Assembly: GCF_024305035.1 (NCBI RefSeq)
Contig: NZ_JAMWZB010000006.1
Location: forward strand, 62,001 to 126,000
Source: Algoriphagus sp.
GTDB lineage: Bacteria; Bacteroidota; Bacteroidia; Cytophagales; Cyclobacteriaceae
DNA length: 64,000 bases
Reading direction: 5' to 3'
A program made the position numbers and the translations under genes. Below the pieces are notes generated by a model, which worked only from the letters and a program-made list of their open reading frames with translations, was not told the origin of the DNA and ran no database searches. This document shows, in pieces, positions 26,964-35,321 of this stretch (position 1 is the stretch's first letter; each line of letters opens with the position of its first letter).

Positions 26964-29900
26964 ATGAATTTTCCCAAAAACCTAAAAAACCTACTTAGCA
27001 TCCTTTCAATGGCTGTGATAATGGGGATTTTGGTTTCCTCCTGTTCCAAAAAACGTGAAGGAGATCCCAAAGTACTCGTGTTTCATAAAACGGCCGGATT
27101 TTACCATGAATCCATTCCTAGCGGAATAGCTGCCATCGAAAAATTAGGAGCCGAAAATGGCTTCGAAGTAGATGCTACAGACAATGCAGAAGATATTAAT
27201 GAGGAAAACCTCGAAAAATACGCTGCAGTAATCTGGCTCAGCACCACTGGAGATGTCTTAAATCATTACCAAGAAGCCGATTTTGAGCGATACATTCAGT
27301 CTGGCGGAGGCTTTGTCGGCATTCATGCCGCAGCTGACACGGAATATGAGTGGGGCTGGTATAATCAACTGGTCGGTGGTTATTTCGCAGATCATCCCGG
27401 CATCAACGATCCTCACCCTAACGTTCAGCCTGGAGTCATCACCAAAACTGGCGAAAGCCATCCATCTGTGGATTTTTTACCTGATTCTTGGGAGCGCACT
27501 GACGAATGGTATTCCTACAAAGAGGTAAATCCTGATACGAAGAAGTTGCTCCTTTTGGATGAATCTTCCTATCAGGGAGGTTTAGATATGGGTGAACATC
27601 CAATTGCTTGGGTTCATGATTTTGACGGAGGGCGGGCCTTTTACACTGGAGGCGGACATACGAATGAATCTTACCAGGAAGAAACCTTTTTAAGGCACCT
27701 TCTGGCAGGTATTCAATATGCGATTGGTGACAACCTCGCCTTAGATTATTCCCAAGCCCGTCAAAAACGAACTCCAGAAGAAAACCGCTTCACCAAAACC
27801 ATGCTCGCTGAGGGGGATTTCACTGAGCCTACGGAATTGACTGTCTTGCCCAATCTCGACATTTTGGTATCTCAGCGGAGAGGTGAGATTCTATATTGGA
27901 ACGAAAATACCCAATCAATTTCTGAGGTGGCCAAACTTGATGTGTATTGGCAAAGTGGAGTCCAAGGCGTGAATGCTGAAGAAGGATTGATGGGGATTCA
28001 AAAAGATCCCAATTTTACTCAAAATAATTTTGTTTTCGTTTACTATGCACCGGCAGGAGATGAGCAAATCAATCGGCTTTCACGATTTACTTTCAAAGAT
28101 GGGGTGTGGGATATGAATTCGGAAACGGTCATTTTGGACATTCCTTCTGACCGGTACATTTGCTGCCATACCGGTGGATCGATCGCTTTTGACAAAGACG
28201 GAAATCTCTTTCTCTCTTTAGGAGACAATTCCACTCCTTTTAATCAAAATGAATCTCAGTACACCTTAAATGGCTATGCTCCATTGGATGCAAGAGACGG
28301 AAGAAAGCAATGGGATGCACGAAGAAGTTCTGGAAACTCCAATGACCTACGAGGAAAAATCTTGAGAATCAAAGTTGCCGAAGACGGAAGCTATACCATT
28401 CCGGAAGGAAATCTTTATCCTGAAGGAACCGAAGGCACCAAACCTGAAATCTACGTACAAGGAAACCGAAACCCTTATCGAATTTCAGTCGATCAGAAAA
28501 CCGGATTTCTTTATTGGGGCGAAGTTGGGCCTGATGCACGAGCAGACTCCATCGATTGGAAAGGTCCAAGAGGTTACGACGAAGTGAACCAAGCTCGAAA
28601 AGCTGGAAATTTTGGCTGGCCCTACCACATTGGAGACAATTATGCCTATCGGGAATTCAACTACGAAACCGGCGAAACTGGACCTGTTTTTGACCCGGCA
28701 AAACCAGTCAATAATTCCCCACATAATACCGGTTTGAAAGAACTTCCTCCAGCTCAGCCTGCTTTCATTTGGTATCCTTATGACAATTCTCCTGATTTCC
28801 CACAAGTGGGAACAGGTGGACGAAATGCCATGGCTGGACCAGTTTACTATTCGGACATGTATCCGGAGGAGACTCGATTCCCCAATTATTTTGACGGAAA
28901 ATTATTCATCTATGACTGGATCCGAGGCTGGATCAAAGTGGTCACTATGGAAGAAAATGGGGATTTCTCTAAAATGGAGCCTTTTATGCCCAATACCAAA
29001 TTCAATTCCCTGATTGACATGGAAATGGGACCTGATGGTAAAATGTACCTATTGGAATATGGAACGGGTTGGTTTAGTAAAAACTCCGATTCAGGTTTAT
29101 CTCGTATTGATTTCAACGGAGGAAACAGACCTCCGGTAGTTACCGAAGTCAATTCTGACAAAACCTCGGGAAGCCTCCCGCTTACGGTGACTTTCACGGC
29201 CCAAGCTTCCGATCCTGAAAATGACGAAATCACTTATTCTTGGGATTTGGGGAATGGTAAAACTGAAACCACCACTGAGCCTCAGATAACTGCTACTTTT
29301 GATCAAATTGGGGAATACGAAGTGACCGTCTCTGCCTCCGATGATTCTGGACTCAGCGGAACAGGCCCTAAAGCTACCGTATATGCCGGTAACGTCGCTC
29401 CTGAGGTCACCATCAGTATTAACGGAAATCAGACCTTTTATTTCCCAGGGCAGCGGGTATCCTATGAGGTTTCTGTTTCAGATGAAGATCATCCCGAAAT
29501 CAACCCTGAAAACCTCTTTGTCGCGGCTGATTACATCGAAAGTTTCGATCAGGCAGAAGCAGATATGGGCCACAAAGTTATGAGTGAAGCCATGACTGGA
29601 AAAGCATTGGTTCAATCCCTTACCTGTAAAACTTGCCACAAGGAAGACGAAGCCTCCATAGGTCCTGCTTATACAGCTGTTGCCGAAAAATACCGAACTC
29701 GCCAAGCCAATTATTTGAAAGAGAAAATCAAAAACGGTGGTGGCGGCGTCTGGGGTGAAACAGCCATGCCTGCTAATCCAGATCTCAAAGATTCTGATTT
29801 GAACGCTTTAGTTGCCTATATTTTCTCTCTCAAAGGAGAGCAAACACCAAGTTTACCGGCTAGTGGTACTCTTGATGCAACGATGGGCAAAACACCTTCT

Positions 29901-30404
29901 CCGATGGGAGCATTAATGATCAATGCTTCTTACACCGATCAAGGTGGCGAAAACATCAAACCCCTTTCAGGCGGAACAACCAAGACGCTATTACCAAACA
30001 CATTGGATCCAGGCTTGGCTACCGACTTAGAAGGTTATTCTAGTATGGCTTTTGATGGACGAAATCTTTTGATGGTTCCATCAGAAAACGCTTCTTTCGG
30101 TCTTCCTGCCGTGGATCTGACTGGAATTGGCTCAGTGACCTTCACCGTAGCTTCTCCTGAAGAGATTAAAATTCCTGTGAATTTCGAGATTCGTGTAGGA
30201 AGTCCAAGCGGAGATATTATTGCGAAAGGTACCTACACACAAGGTCCTGCGGTCAAAGATCCAAATGTCCCTGTGATGTTTGCTCAGGCTACTATTCCTG
30301 TCACTGGAACAGCAAATGGAGAAAAAATCTATGTTGTGACCACTCCAGAAAATGGGGAATTGGGCACGTTTATCATTTCGGCCATTACTTTTAATGCCAA
30401 ATAA
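26964..30404 (+). CDS. ThuA / sorbosone dehydrogenase-like / PKD / cytochrome c lipoprotein
   Basis: A 1146-residue modular lipoprotein (lipobox near ILVSSC). The domain order is ThuA-like (about 30-255; VLVFHKTAGFYHESI, GGGFVGIHAAADTEYEWGW); a six-bladed PQQ-type sugar dehydrogenase-like propeller (about 275-720; EEGLMGIQKDPNF, CCHTGGSIAFD, RGKILRI, GNRNPYRIS, GNFGWPYHIGDN); a PKD domain (about 725-805; SDPENDEITYSWDLGNGK); a cytochrome c domain with CKTCH (888-892) and a later AMPANPD heme-ligand candidate; and a C-terminal beta region. It may oxidise a sugar and pass electrons to its own heme. Whether PQQ is bound is not shown. It is followed by a terminator. Confidence 0.88.
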   Translation: MNFPKNLKNLLSILSMAVIMGILVSSCSKKREGDPKVLVFHKTAGFYHESIPSGIAAIEKLGAENGFEVDATDNAEDINEENLEKYAAVIWLSTTGDVLNHYQEADFERYIQSGGGFVGIHAAADTEYEWGWYNQLVGGYFADHPGINDPHPNVQPGVITKTGESHPSVDFLPDSWERTDEWYSYKEVNPDTKKLLLLDESSYQGGLDMGEHPIAWVHDFDGGRAFYTGGGHTNESYQEETFLRHLLAGIQYAIGDNLALDYSQARQKRTPEENRFTKTMLAEGDFTEPTELTVLPNLDILVSQRRGEILYWNENTQSISEVAKLDVYWQSGVQGVNAEEGLMGIQKDPNFTQNNFVFVYYAPAGDEQINRLSRFTFKDGVWDMNSETVILDIPSDRYICCHTGGSIAFDKDGNLFLSLGDNSTPFNQNESQYTLNGYAPLDARDGRKQWDARRSSGNSNDLRGKILRIKVAEDGSYTIPEGNLYPEGTEGTKPEIYVQGNRNPYRISVDQKTGFLYWGEVGPDARADSIDWKGPRGYDEVNQARKAGNFGWPYHIGDNYAYREFNYETGETGPVFDPAKPVNNSPHNTGLKELPPAQPAFIWYPYDNSPDFPQVGTGGRNAMAGPVYYSDMYPEETRFPNYFDGKLFIYDWIRGWIKVVTMEENGDFSKMEPFMPNTKFNSLIDMEMGPDGKMYLLEYGTGWFSKNSDSGLSRIDFNGGNRPPVVTEVNSDKTSGSLPLTVTFTAQASDPENDEITYSWDLGNGKTETTTEPQITATFDQIGEYEVTVSASDDSGLSGTGPKATVYAGNVAPEVTISINGNQTFYFPGQRVSYEVSVSDEDHPEINPENLFVAADYIESFDQAEADMGHKVMSEAMTGKALVQSLTCKTCHKEDEASIGPAYTAVAEKYRTRQANYLKEKIKNGGGGVWGETAMPANPDLKDSDLNALVAYIFSLKGEQTPSLPASGTLDATMGKTPSPMGALMINASYTDQGGENIKPLSGGTTKTLLPNTLDPGLATDLEGYSSMAFDGRNLLMVPSENASFGLPAVDLTGIGSVTFTVASPEEIKIPVNFEIRVGSPSGDIIAKGTYTQGPAVKDPNVPVMFAQATIPVTGTANGEKIYVVTTPENGELGTFIISAITFNAK

Positions 30405-30422
30405 CCCCCCCTACCCCTTCAC

Positions 30423-30457
30423 AAAAGCCGAATCCATGATGGGTTCGGCTTTTTTTA
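30423..30457 (+). terminator. Rho-independent terminator of the ThuA gene
   Basis: AAAAGCCGAA (30423-30432) pairs with TTCGGCTTTT (30444-30453), followed by further T. The 30458-30688 stretch after it has only short broken reading frames (for example one beginning MNKWRNYPKDEIEHD at 30458) and no recognisable gene. Confidence 0.9.
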
Positions 30458-30688
30458 TGAACAAATGGCGTAACTATCCAAAGGATGAAATCGAGCATGA
30501 CGTACCCGTCACACACCGGGATGATTAGAATTGCGAGATTCCATATGACCGCTGAAGAACCAATTAGAAACAGATGAAAAACAAGTAGGTAGTTAATCGC
30601 GGAATTATCCTTAAACCATGGACTTGGAAAGTTCTATGGGCTCAAAGGTTTAATCCAACGAATAGAAAATAGTTTGCTTTGACTAAAA

Positions 30689-31984
30689 TCAAACTCCAAA
30701 AACACTGGGTAACCAAAGTGAAATCTGAGGAAAAAGCATAATGAGAATCAAAGCCAAAATCATCGCAAAGAAAAAAGGCAAAAGTGGTTTAATTACTTTT
30801 TGAATACTCGTTTGAGCCACTCCTACTCCAATAAATAAGATCGAGCCTACCGGAGGAGTACATAATCCAATACACAGGTTTAATACCATCATAATTCCAA
30901 AATGGACCGGATCAACACCAAGTTCAACCACTACTGGAAGAAAGATGGGGGTAAAAATCAACACCGCTGGGGTCATATCCATAAATACACCCACCACCAA
31001 TAAAATCAAATTGATCATCATCAATATCACGAAAATATTATCCGAAAGGGAAAGTAAAGAATCGGAAATTTGTTGAGGGATCTCCTCCACAGACATTACC
31101 CAAGACATCGCCATGGAGGTGGCAATCAGAAGCATGACCACTGCCGTGGTTTCTGCTGATTTGAGCAAAACTGCAGGTAAGTCTTTAACTTTCATCTCCC
31201 GGTAAATCAAGGATAGTCCCAAAGCATACAATACCGCAATGGCAGAGGCTTCCGTAGCGGTAAAGACTCCCGCTACTATTCCTCCTATCACTACAATGAG
31301 AAGAAATAAACTCGGTATCGCTTTCCAAAAAGTACCGATTACATGCTTAAAAGAAGAAACTTCCCCTGCTGGTAACTTTTTGATTTTTACCATAATAGCA
31401 GCAGTGATCATTAGCATCAATCCCACCAAAAGTCCCGGTAAATATCCAGCCACAAATAATGCCGCTACCGACACTCCTCCCGAAGCTAAGGAATAAACAA
31501 TCAAAACATTGGAAGGCGGAATAATTAAGCCCGTAGTCGATGAGGTAATATTTACAGCTGCCCCCAATTCTTTGGGATAACCTTCTTTTTCCATTCGCTT
31601 TCCAAGGATTCCGCCCATCGACGAAGCTGCCGCCACGGCAGATCCGGCAATTGCCCCCATGAGCATGGCTGCGATTACATTAACATGAAGCAGCCCGCCG
31701 GGCAGTTTGCCTGTCAGTGCCTTGGCAAAATCAATTAATCGCCTGGCAATCCCTCCGCTATTCATCAGCTCTCCAGCCAAAATAAAAAAGGGAATGGCCA
31801 ATAATGAAAAACTATCCAAGCCTGTCCCCATGCGTTGAGCGATCGTGGTCATCGCTGGAAGAGATGCCACGGTCACCAATAAGGTCAATAAGCTGGACAA
31901 ACCTAAGCTCCAAGCTACCGGTACCCCAATGCCCAAAAAGATAACAAAGGAAAACACCAAAACCAGAATACTGAGCGTCTCCAT
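30689..31984 (-). CDS. dctM: TRAP transporter large permease (DctM type)
   Basis: A 431-residue membrane protein with about twelve hydrophobic segments. Family motifs include FFILAGELMNSGGIARRLIDFAKALTG, GSAVAAASSMGGILGKRM and PPSNVLIVYSLASGG, with a C-terminal PPVGSILFIGVGVA. This is the ion-driven channel subunit of a tripartite ATP-independent periplasmic transporter. It starts one base after the dctQ stop. With the divergent uxaAB genes, the likely substrate is a hexuronate such as galacturonate; this is inferred from context. Confidence 0.94.
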   Translation of the reverse strand: METLSILVLVFSFVIFLGIGVPVAWSLGLSSLLTLLVTVASLPAMTTIAQRMGTGLDSFSLLAIPFFILAGELMNSGGIARRLIDFAKALTGKLPGGLLHVNVIAAMLMGAIAGSAVAAASSMGGILGKRMEKEGYPKELGAAVNITSSTTGLIIPPSNVLIVYSLASGGVSVAALFVAGYLPGLLVGLMLMITAAIMVKIKKLPAGEVSSFKHVIGTFWKAIPSLFLLIVVIGGIVAGVFTATEASAIAVLYALGLSLIYREMKVKDLPAVLLKSAETTAVVMLLIATSMAMSWVMSVEEIPQQISDSLLSLSDNIFVILMMINLILLVVGVFMDMTPAVLIFTPIFLPVVVELGVDPVHFGIMMVLNLCIGLCTPPVGSILFIGVGVAQTSIQKVIKPLLPFFFAMILALILIMLFPQISLWLPSVFGV

Positions 31985-31985
31985 T

Positions 31986-32474
31986 TTAGTGGTGATTTAT
32001 ACGTTTAGTTAATTTAACCATATCAAAAACCTGATAAAAAATTACCAAGAGTCCACTGGCTGGAATTATTCCATACACATAAGCTAAAGGAATTCGTAAA
32101 GCAGCTGAAGTTTGATCCAAAATAAATGTAATATAAACCAAATTAGCCCCACCTATTACCATGGTTAAAAGCGCAAAAACCAGAATTAGTATTCGAATGA
32201 TAAATTGAATTCGAATACGGTTTTCAACACTCAGCTTTTCCTGAAATACGTCAATGGCCAAGTGCTCATTTTTCCCTGCGACAAAAGCGGCCCCCAACAT
32301 TCCAATCCAAATTAGCATATATCTGGCTAGCTCATCGGTGAAGGAACTCGGATTATTGAGCAGGTACCGTGAGGCCACCTGCCAACTCACATTGATCACC
32401 ATCAGTCCCATCAACAGAATAAGCATCCATGAAATCACGCGATCAATTTTTTGACGAAAAAGAACTATACTCAT
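31986..32474 (-). CDS. dctQ: TRAP transporter small permease (DctQ type)
   Basis: A 162-residue protein with four membrane segments and DctQ features: VASRYLLNNPSSFTDELARYMLIWIGMLGAAF and AGKNEHLAIDVF. The start MSIVLFRQK at 32474 was chosen because it lies 10 bases after the dctP stop; an upstream ATG at 32510 would overlap dctP and add 12 residues. It is the partner of the large permease. Confidence 0.92.
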   Translation of the reverse strand: MSIVLFRQKIDRVISWMLILLMGLMVINVSWQVASRYLLNNPSSFTDELARYMLIWIGMLGAAFVAGKNEHLAIDVFQEKLSVENRIRIQFIIRILILVFALLTMVIGGANLVYITFILDQTSAALRIPLAYVYGIIPASGLLVIFYQVFDMVKLTKRINHH

Positions 32475-32484
32475 ATCTCCTTGC

Positions 32485-33474
32485 TTAATCCACTGCTTGA
32501 ATCGCTTCAATAATTTTATAGATATCGGGCTGTTCGACCTTCATCTGCTCATACATGGAGGCAACCCCTTCCCTAAATTTTGATTTGTCCGGATAGCTGA
32601 TCTGAACACCTGCTTTCTCTAGCTCGCGCAATGACTCCGCTGTGGACTCCGCCCAAATCTTATATTGGAGTCGGGAGGATTCATCGGCAGCCTCCTGTAT
32701 CCACTGTTGTTCCTCTGGATTTAGGCTTTCCCAAACTTTGGTACTAATCAGCACCACATCAGGAAGGACGGTATGCTCATCAATGCTGTAATATTTACAG
32801 ATTTCATAATGCTTGGATGTGTAGAGACTCGGAGGATTGTTTTCTGCCCCATCCACGATTCCCTGCTGCAATGCACTGTAAAGCTCTCCATAGGCAACCG
32901 GTGTCGGCGAACCTCCCATGGAGCGGACCATATTGGTGGCCATATTACTTTCCATCACTCGGATCTTTAGCCCTTTCAAATCTTCAGGGCTTTCAATAGG
33001 TTTTTCTTTGGAATAAAAACTCCGCTTTCCCCCATCGTAATAACAGAGCCCTCTTAGCCAGTATTTTTCTGGATCCAAAAGCAATTGCTTGCCAATTGGC
33101 CCTTCTAAAACTCGCTTTTGATGTGCATCATCTTTAAACAGGTAAGGCATCCCAAAAACCTGCATCGTAGGGGCAAACCCCTCCAAAGCAGCAGCCGAAA
33201 CCTTCGTCATCCCCAAACTACCGATTTGTAAAAGCTCCAAAAGTTCTCGCTCCGTACCCAATTGCTGGTTGGGATAAACCTTGATTTGAAGTTTTCCGCC
33301 AGATTTTTCCTCCACACGCTTCGCCAAAAAAACCATCGCCTCATGGACTGGGTGAGAGGTCACCAAAGCATGCCCCATCTTGATTTCCCTGACCTGCAGC
33401 ACATTTTGACAACTGGACAAAAACAATCCAAGAATTAAGAAAAAGAAAGCACTATGGTTGAAATAAGGGTTCAT
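32485..33474 (-). CDS. dctP: TRAP transporter substrate-binding lipoprotein (DctP type)
   Basis: The binding protein of the TRAP system. The start MNPYFNHSAF gives a signal with lipobox LFLSS-C, so it is lipidated rather than free in the periplasm. Family motifs are MGHALVTSHPVHEAM, NQQLGTERELLELLQIGSLGMT, GMPYLFKD, GLKIRVMESNMATNMVRSMGGSPTPVAYGELYSALQQGIVDGAENNPP (the Arg and the Asn/Asp residues that hold carboxylates) and LISTKVWESL. The conserved arginine of IRVMES pairs with the carboxylate of the ligand in this family. It is the first gene of dctPQM, divergent from uxaA. Confidence 0.94.
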   Translation of the reverse strand: MNPYFNHSAFFFLILGLFLSSCQNVLQVREIKMGHALVTSHPVHEAMVFLAKRVEEKSGGKLQIKVYPNQQLGTERELLELLQIGSLGMTKVSAAALEGFAPTMQVFGMPYLFKDDAHQKRVLEGPIGKQLLLDPEKYWLRGLCYYDGGKRSFYSKEKPIESPEDLKGLKIRVMESNMATNMVRSMGGSPTPVAYGELYSALQQGIVDGAENNPPSLYTSKHYEICKYYSIDEHTVLPDVVLISTKVWESLNPEEQQWIQEAADESSRLQYKIWAESTAESLRELEKAGVQISYPDKSKFREGVASMYEQMKVEQPDIYKIIEAIQAVD

Positions 33475-33531
33475 TGTCAATTGACTCAGTTAGACAATAA
33501 TAAGGTTTTCTGCTTACAATTGCCCAGCTAT

Positions 33532-33547
33532 TTACGGAATCGATTTT
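33532..33547 (-). promoter_or_regulatory. Operator-like 16-mer, copy 2
   Basis: TTACGGAATCGATTTT lies 58 bases upstream of dctP, in the same orientation and at nearly the same distance as the copy upstream of the Gfo/Idh gene (15731-15746). The left half TTACGGAATC would form a perfect palindrome with GATTCCGTAA; the right half is degenerate. Confidence 0.5.
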
Positions 33548-33569
33548 CTTTGCCTTCTGGTAAAAAAAG

Positions 33570-33587
33570 GTGAAAATCAATTTTCAC
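33570..33587. promoter_or_regulatory. Palindromic operator candidate between dctP and uxaA
   Basis: GTGAAAAT (33570-33577) and ATTTTCAC (33580-33587) are perfect inverted repeats with a 2-nt spacer, in the divergent intergenic region. It lacks a T run, so a protein-binding site is more likely than a terminator. Confidence 0.55.
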
Positions 33588-33670
33588 TTTCCTTATTCAT
33601 CACTCTTCCTCAAATTGCCATTAACCGGATTGTGAAAAATGAGACTATCTTAGGGAAAGAAACTAAACCT

Positions 33671-35311
33671 ATGAACCGAAGAATTCTTCAAATACATCCT
33701 GACGACAATGCCATAGTAGCGCTCACAGACTTGGAAAGAAATGAAGTTTTTGAACTCAATGGCGAATTCATCTCTATTCTCGAGCCCATCCCGGCCAAAC
33801 ATAAATTTTGCATTCAAGACATGACCCCCGGGGATCGGATCATTATGTATGGAGTGACAGTTGGCAAAGCTCAATCATTCATTTCAAAAGGAGCGCTCCT
33901 CACCACCCTCAACACCAAACATGATGCTAGTGACTTTAAACATAAAACAGCAGAATACTCATGGACTTCCCCCGATAGTTCTGCTTTCGAAAAACAAACT
34001 TTCCTTGGCTATCACCGGGAAGACGGACAAGTCGGAACCGCAAATTTTTGGCTGATAATCCCACTCGTATTCTGTGAAAACAGAAATGTGGAAATTATAA
34101 AAGAAGCCTTTTTAGAGGAATTGGGCTACGCAAAACCCAATCCCTATAAATACTTGGTTCGCCAACTCATACTCCAATCCCAATCCAAAGAGGCTGCGAG
34201 CGAGCAATTTTTCGAACCTTTTCAAACTGCCACTACAAATAAAATATTTGAAAATATTGACGGGATTAAATTTCTCACCCATCAAGGGGGGTGCGGAGGT
34301 ACCAGGCAAGATGCCGAAATGCTTTGCAAGCTTCTCGCCGGATACATCCATCATCCCAATGTAGCTGGAGCAACGGTTTTGAGTCTGGGATGCCAGCATG
34401 CTCAAACCGCTATCCTTAAAGAAAAATTAAATGAGCTAAATCCAAGTTTTCAAAAACCACTGTTGATTTTTGAGCAACAGCAGGAAGGAACTGAAGAACA
34501 ATTATTACAAAAAGCAATCACACAAACTTTTCTCCAACTGAATCGGGCAAATGCCATTTTCCGTAAACCCGCTCCCCTTTCCAAACTCAAAATAGGCCTG
34601 GAATGTGGGGGATCCGATGGCTTTTCGGGTATTTCTGCCAACCCTGTCTTGGGGCATGTTTCAGATTTGATTACTGCTTTGGGCGGTAGCGCGGTGCTTT
34701 CTGAGTTTCCCGAACTTTGCGGTGTAGAACAGGAATTAATCAACCGCTGCGTGAATCTTGAAAAAGCTGAAAAGTTCACCCAACTCATGCGGGCCTATTC
34801 GGCTTCCGCCGAAGCAGTCGGTTCCGGCTTTGACATGAATCCTTCTCCCGGTAATATTCGGGATGGGCTAATTACCGATGCGATCAAATCCTGTGGAGCA
34901 GCTAAAAAAGGCGGATCCTCCCCCATCACAGACGTGTTAGACTATGGAGAATATGTCAAAGAAGCGGGATTAAACCTTCTTTGTACCCCAGGGAATGATG
35001 TGGAAAGTACCACGGCCTTGGCAGGGGCAGGATGCAATATCATCTTATTTTCCACCGGCCTGGGTACTCCTACCGGAAATCCAATTTGTCCGGTGGTCAA
35101 AGTATCTACCAATAATCGACTTGCTGAGCGCATGCCTGACTTGATTGATTTCAATACGGGTTCCATTATTTCAGGAGAAAAAACCATCTCTGAGATGGGA
35201 GAGGAACTATTGCAACTAATCATTCAAATCGCAAGCGGGAAGAAATCCACCAAGGCAATGGACTTGGGGCAGGATGATTTCATCCCTTGGAAAAGAGGAG
35301 TGTCACTTTGA
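33671..35311 (+). CDS. uxaA: Altronate dehydratase
   Basis: Dehydrates D-altronate to 2-keto-3-deoxygluconate in galacturonate catabolism. The N-terminal SAF-type region (ILQIHPDDNAIVAL) is joined to the main UxaA domain: GYHREDGQVGTANFWLI, THQGGCGG, LSLGCQHAQ, GLECGGSDGFSGISANP, MNPSPGNIRDGLIT, KSCGAAKKGGSSPI and TGLGTPTGNPICPVVK. The many conserved cysteines fit an iron-dependent dehydratase. The start MNRRILQIHP at 33671 fits the family; a GTG at 33632 would add 13 residues. uxaB follows 10 bases later. Confidence 0.95.
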   Translation: MNRRILQIHPDDNAIVALTDLERNEVFELNGEFISILEPIPAKHKFCIQDMTPGDRIIMYGVTVGKAQSFISKGALLTTLNTKHDASDFKHKTAEYSWTSPDSSAFEKQTFLGYHREDGQVGTANFWLIIPLVFCENRNVEIIKEAFLEELGYAKPNPYKYLVRQLILQSQSKEAASEQFFEPFQTATTNKIFENIDGIKFLTHQGGCGGTRQDAEMLCKLLAGYIHHPNVAGATVLSLGCQHAQTAILKEKLNELNPSFQKPLLIFEQQQEGTEEQLLQKAITQTFLQLNRANAIFRKPAPLSKLKIGLECGGSDGFSGISANPVLGHVSDLITALGGSAVLSEFPELCGVEQELINRCVNLEKAEKFTQLMRAYSASAEAVGSGFDMNPSPGNIRDGLITDAIKSCGAAKKGGSSPITDVLDYGEYVKEAGLNLLCTPGNDVESTTALAGAGCNIILFSTGLGTPTGNPICPVVKVSTNNRLAERMPDLIDFNTGSIISGEKTISEMGEELLQLIIQIASGKKSTKAMDLGQDDFIPWKRGVSL

Positions 35312-35321
35312 TTTTTTTGAA

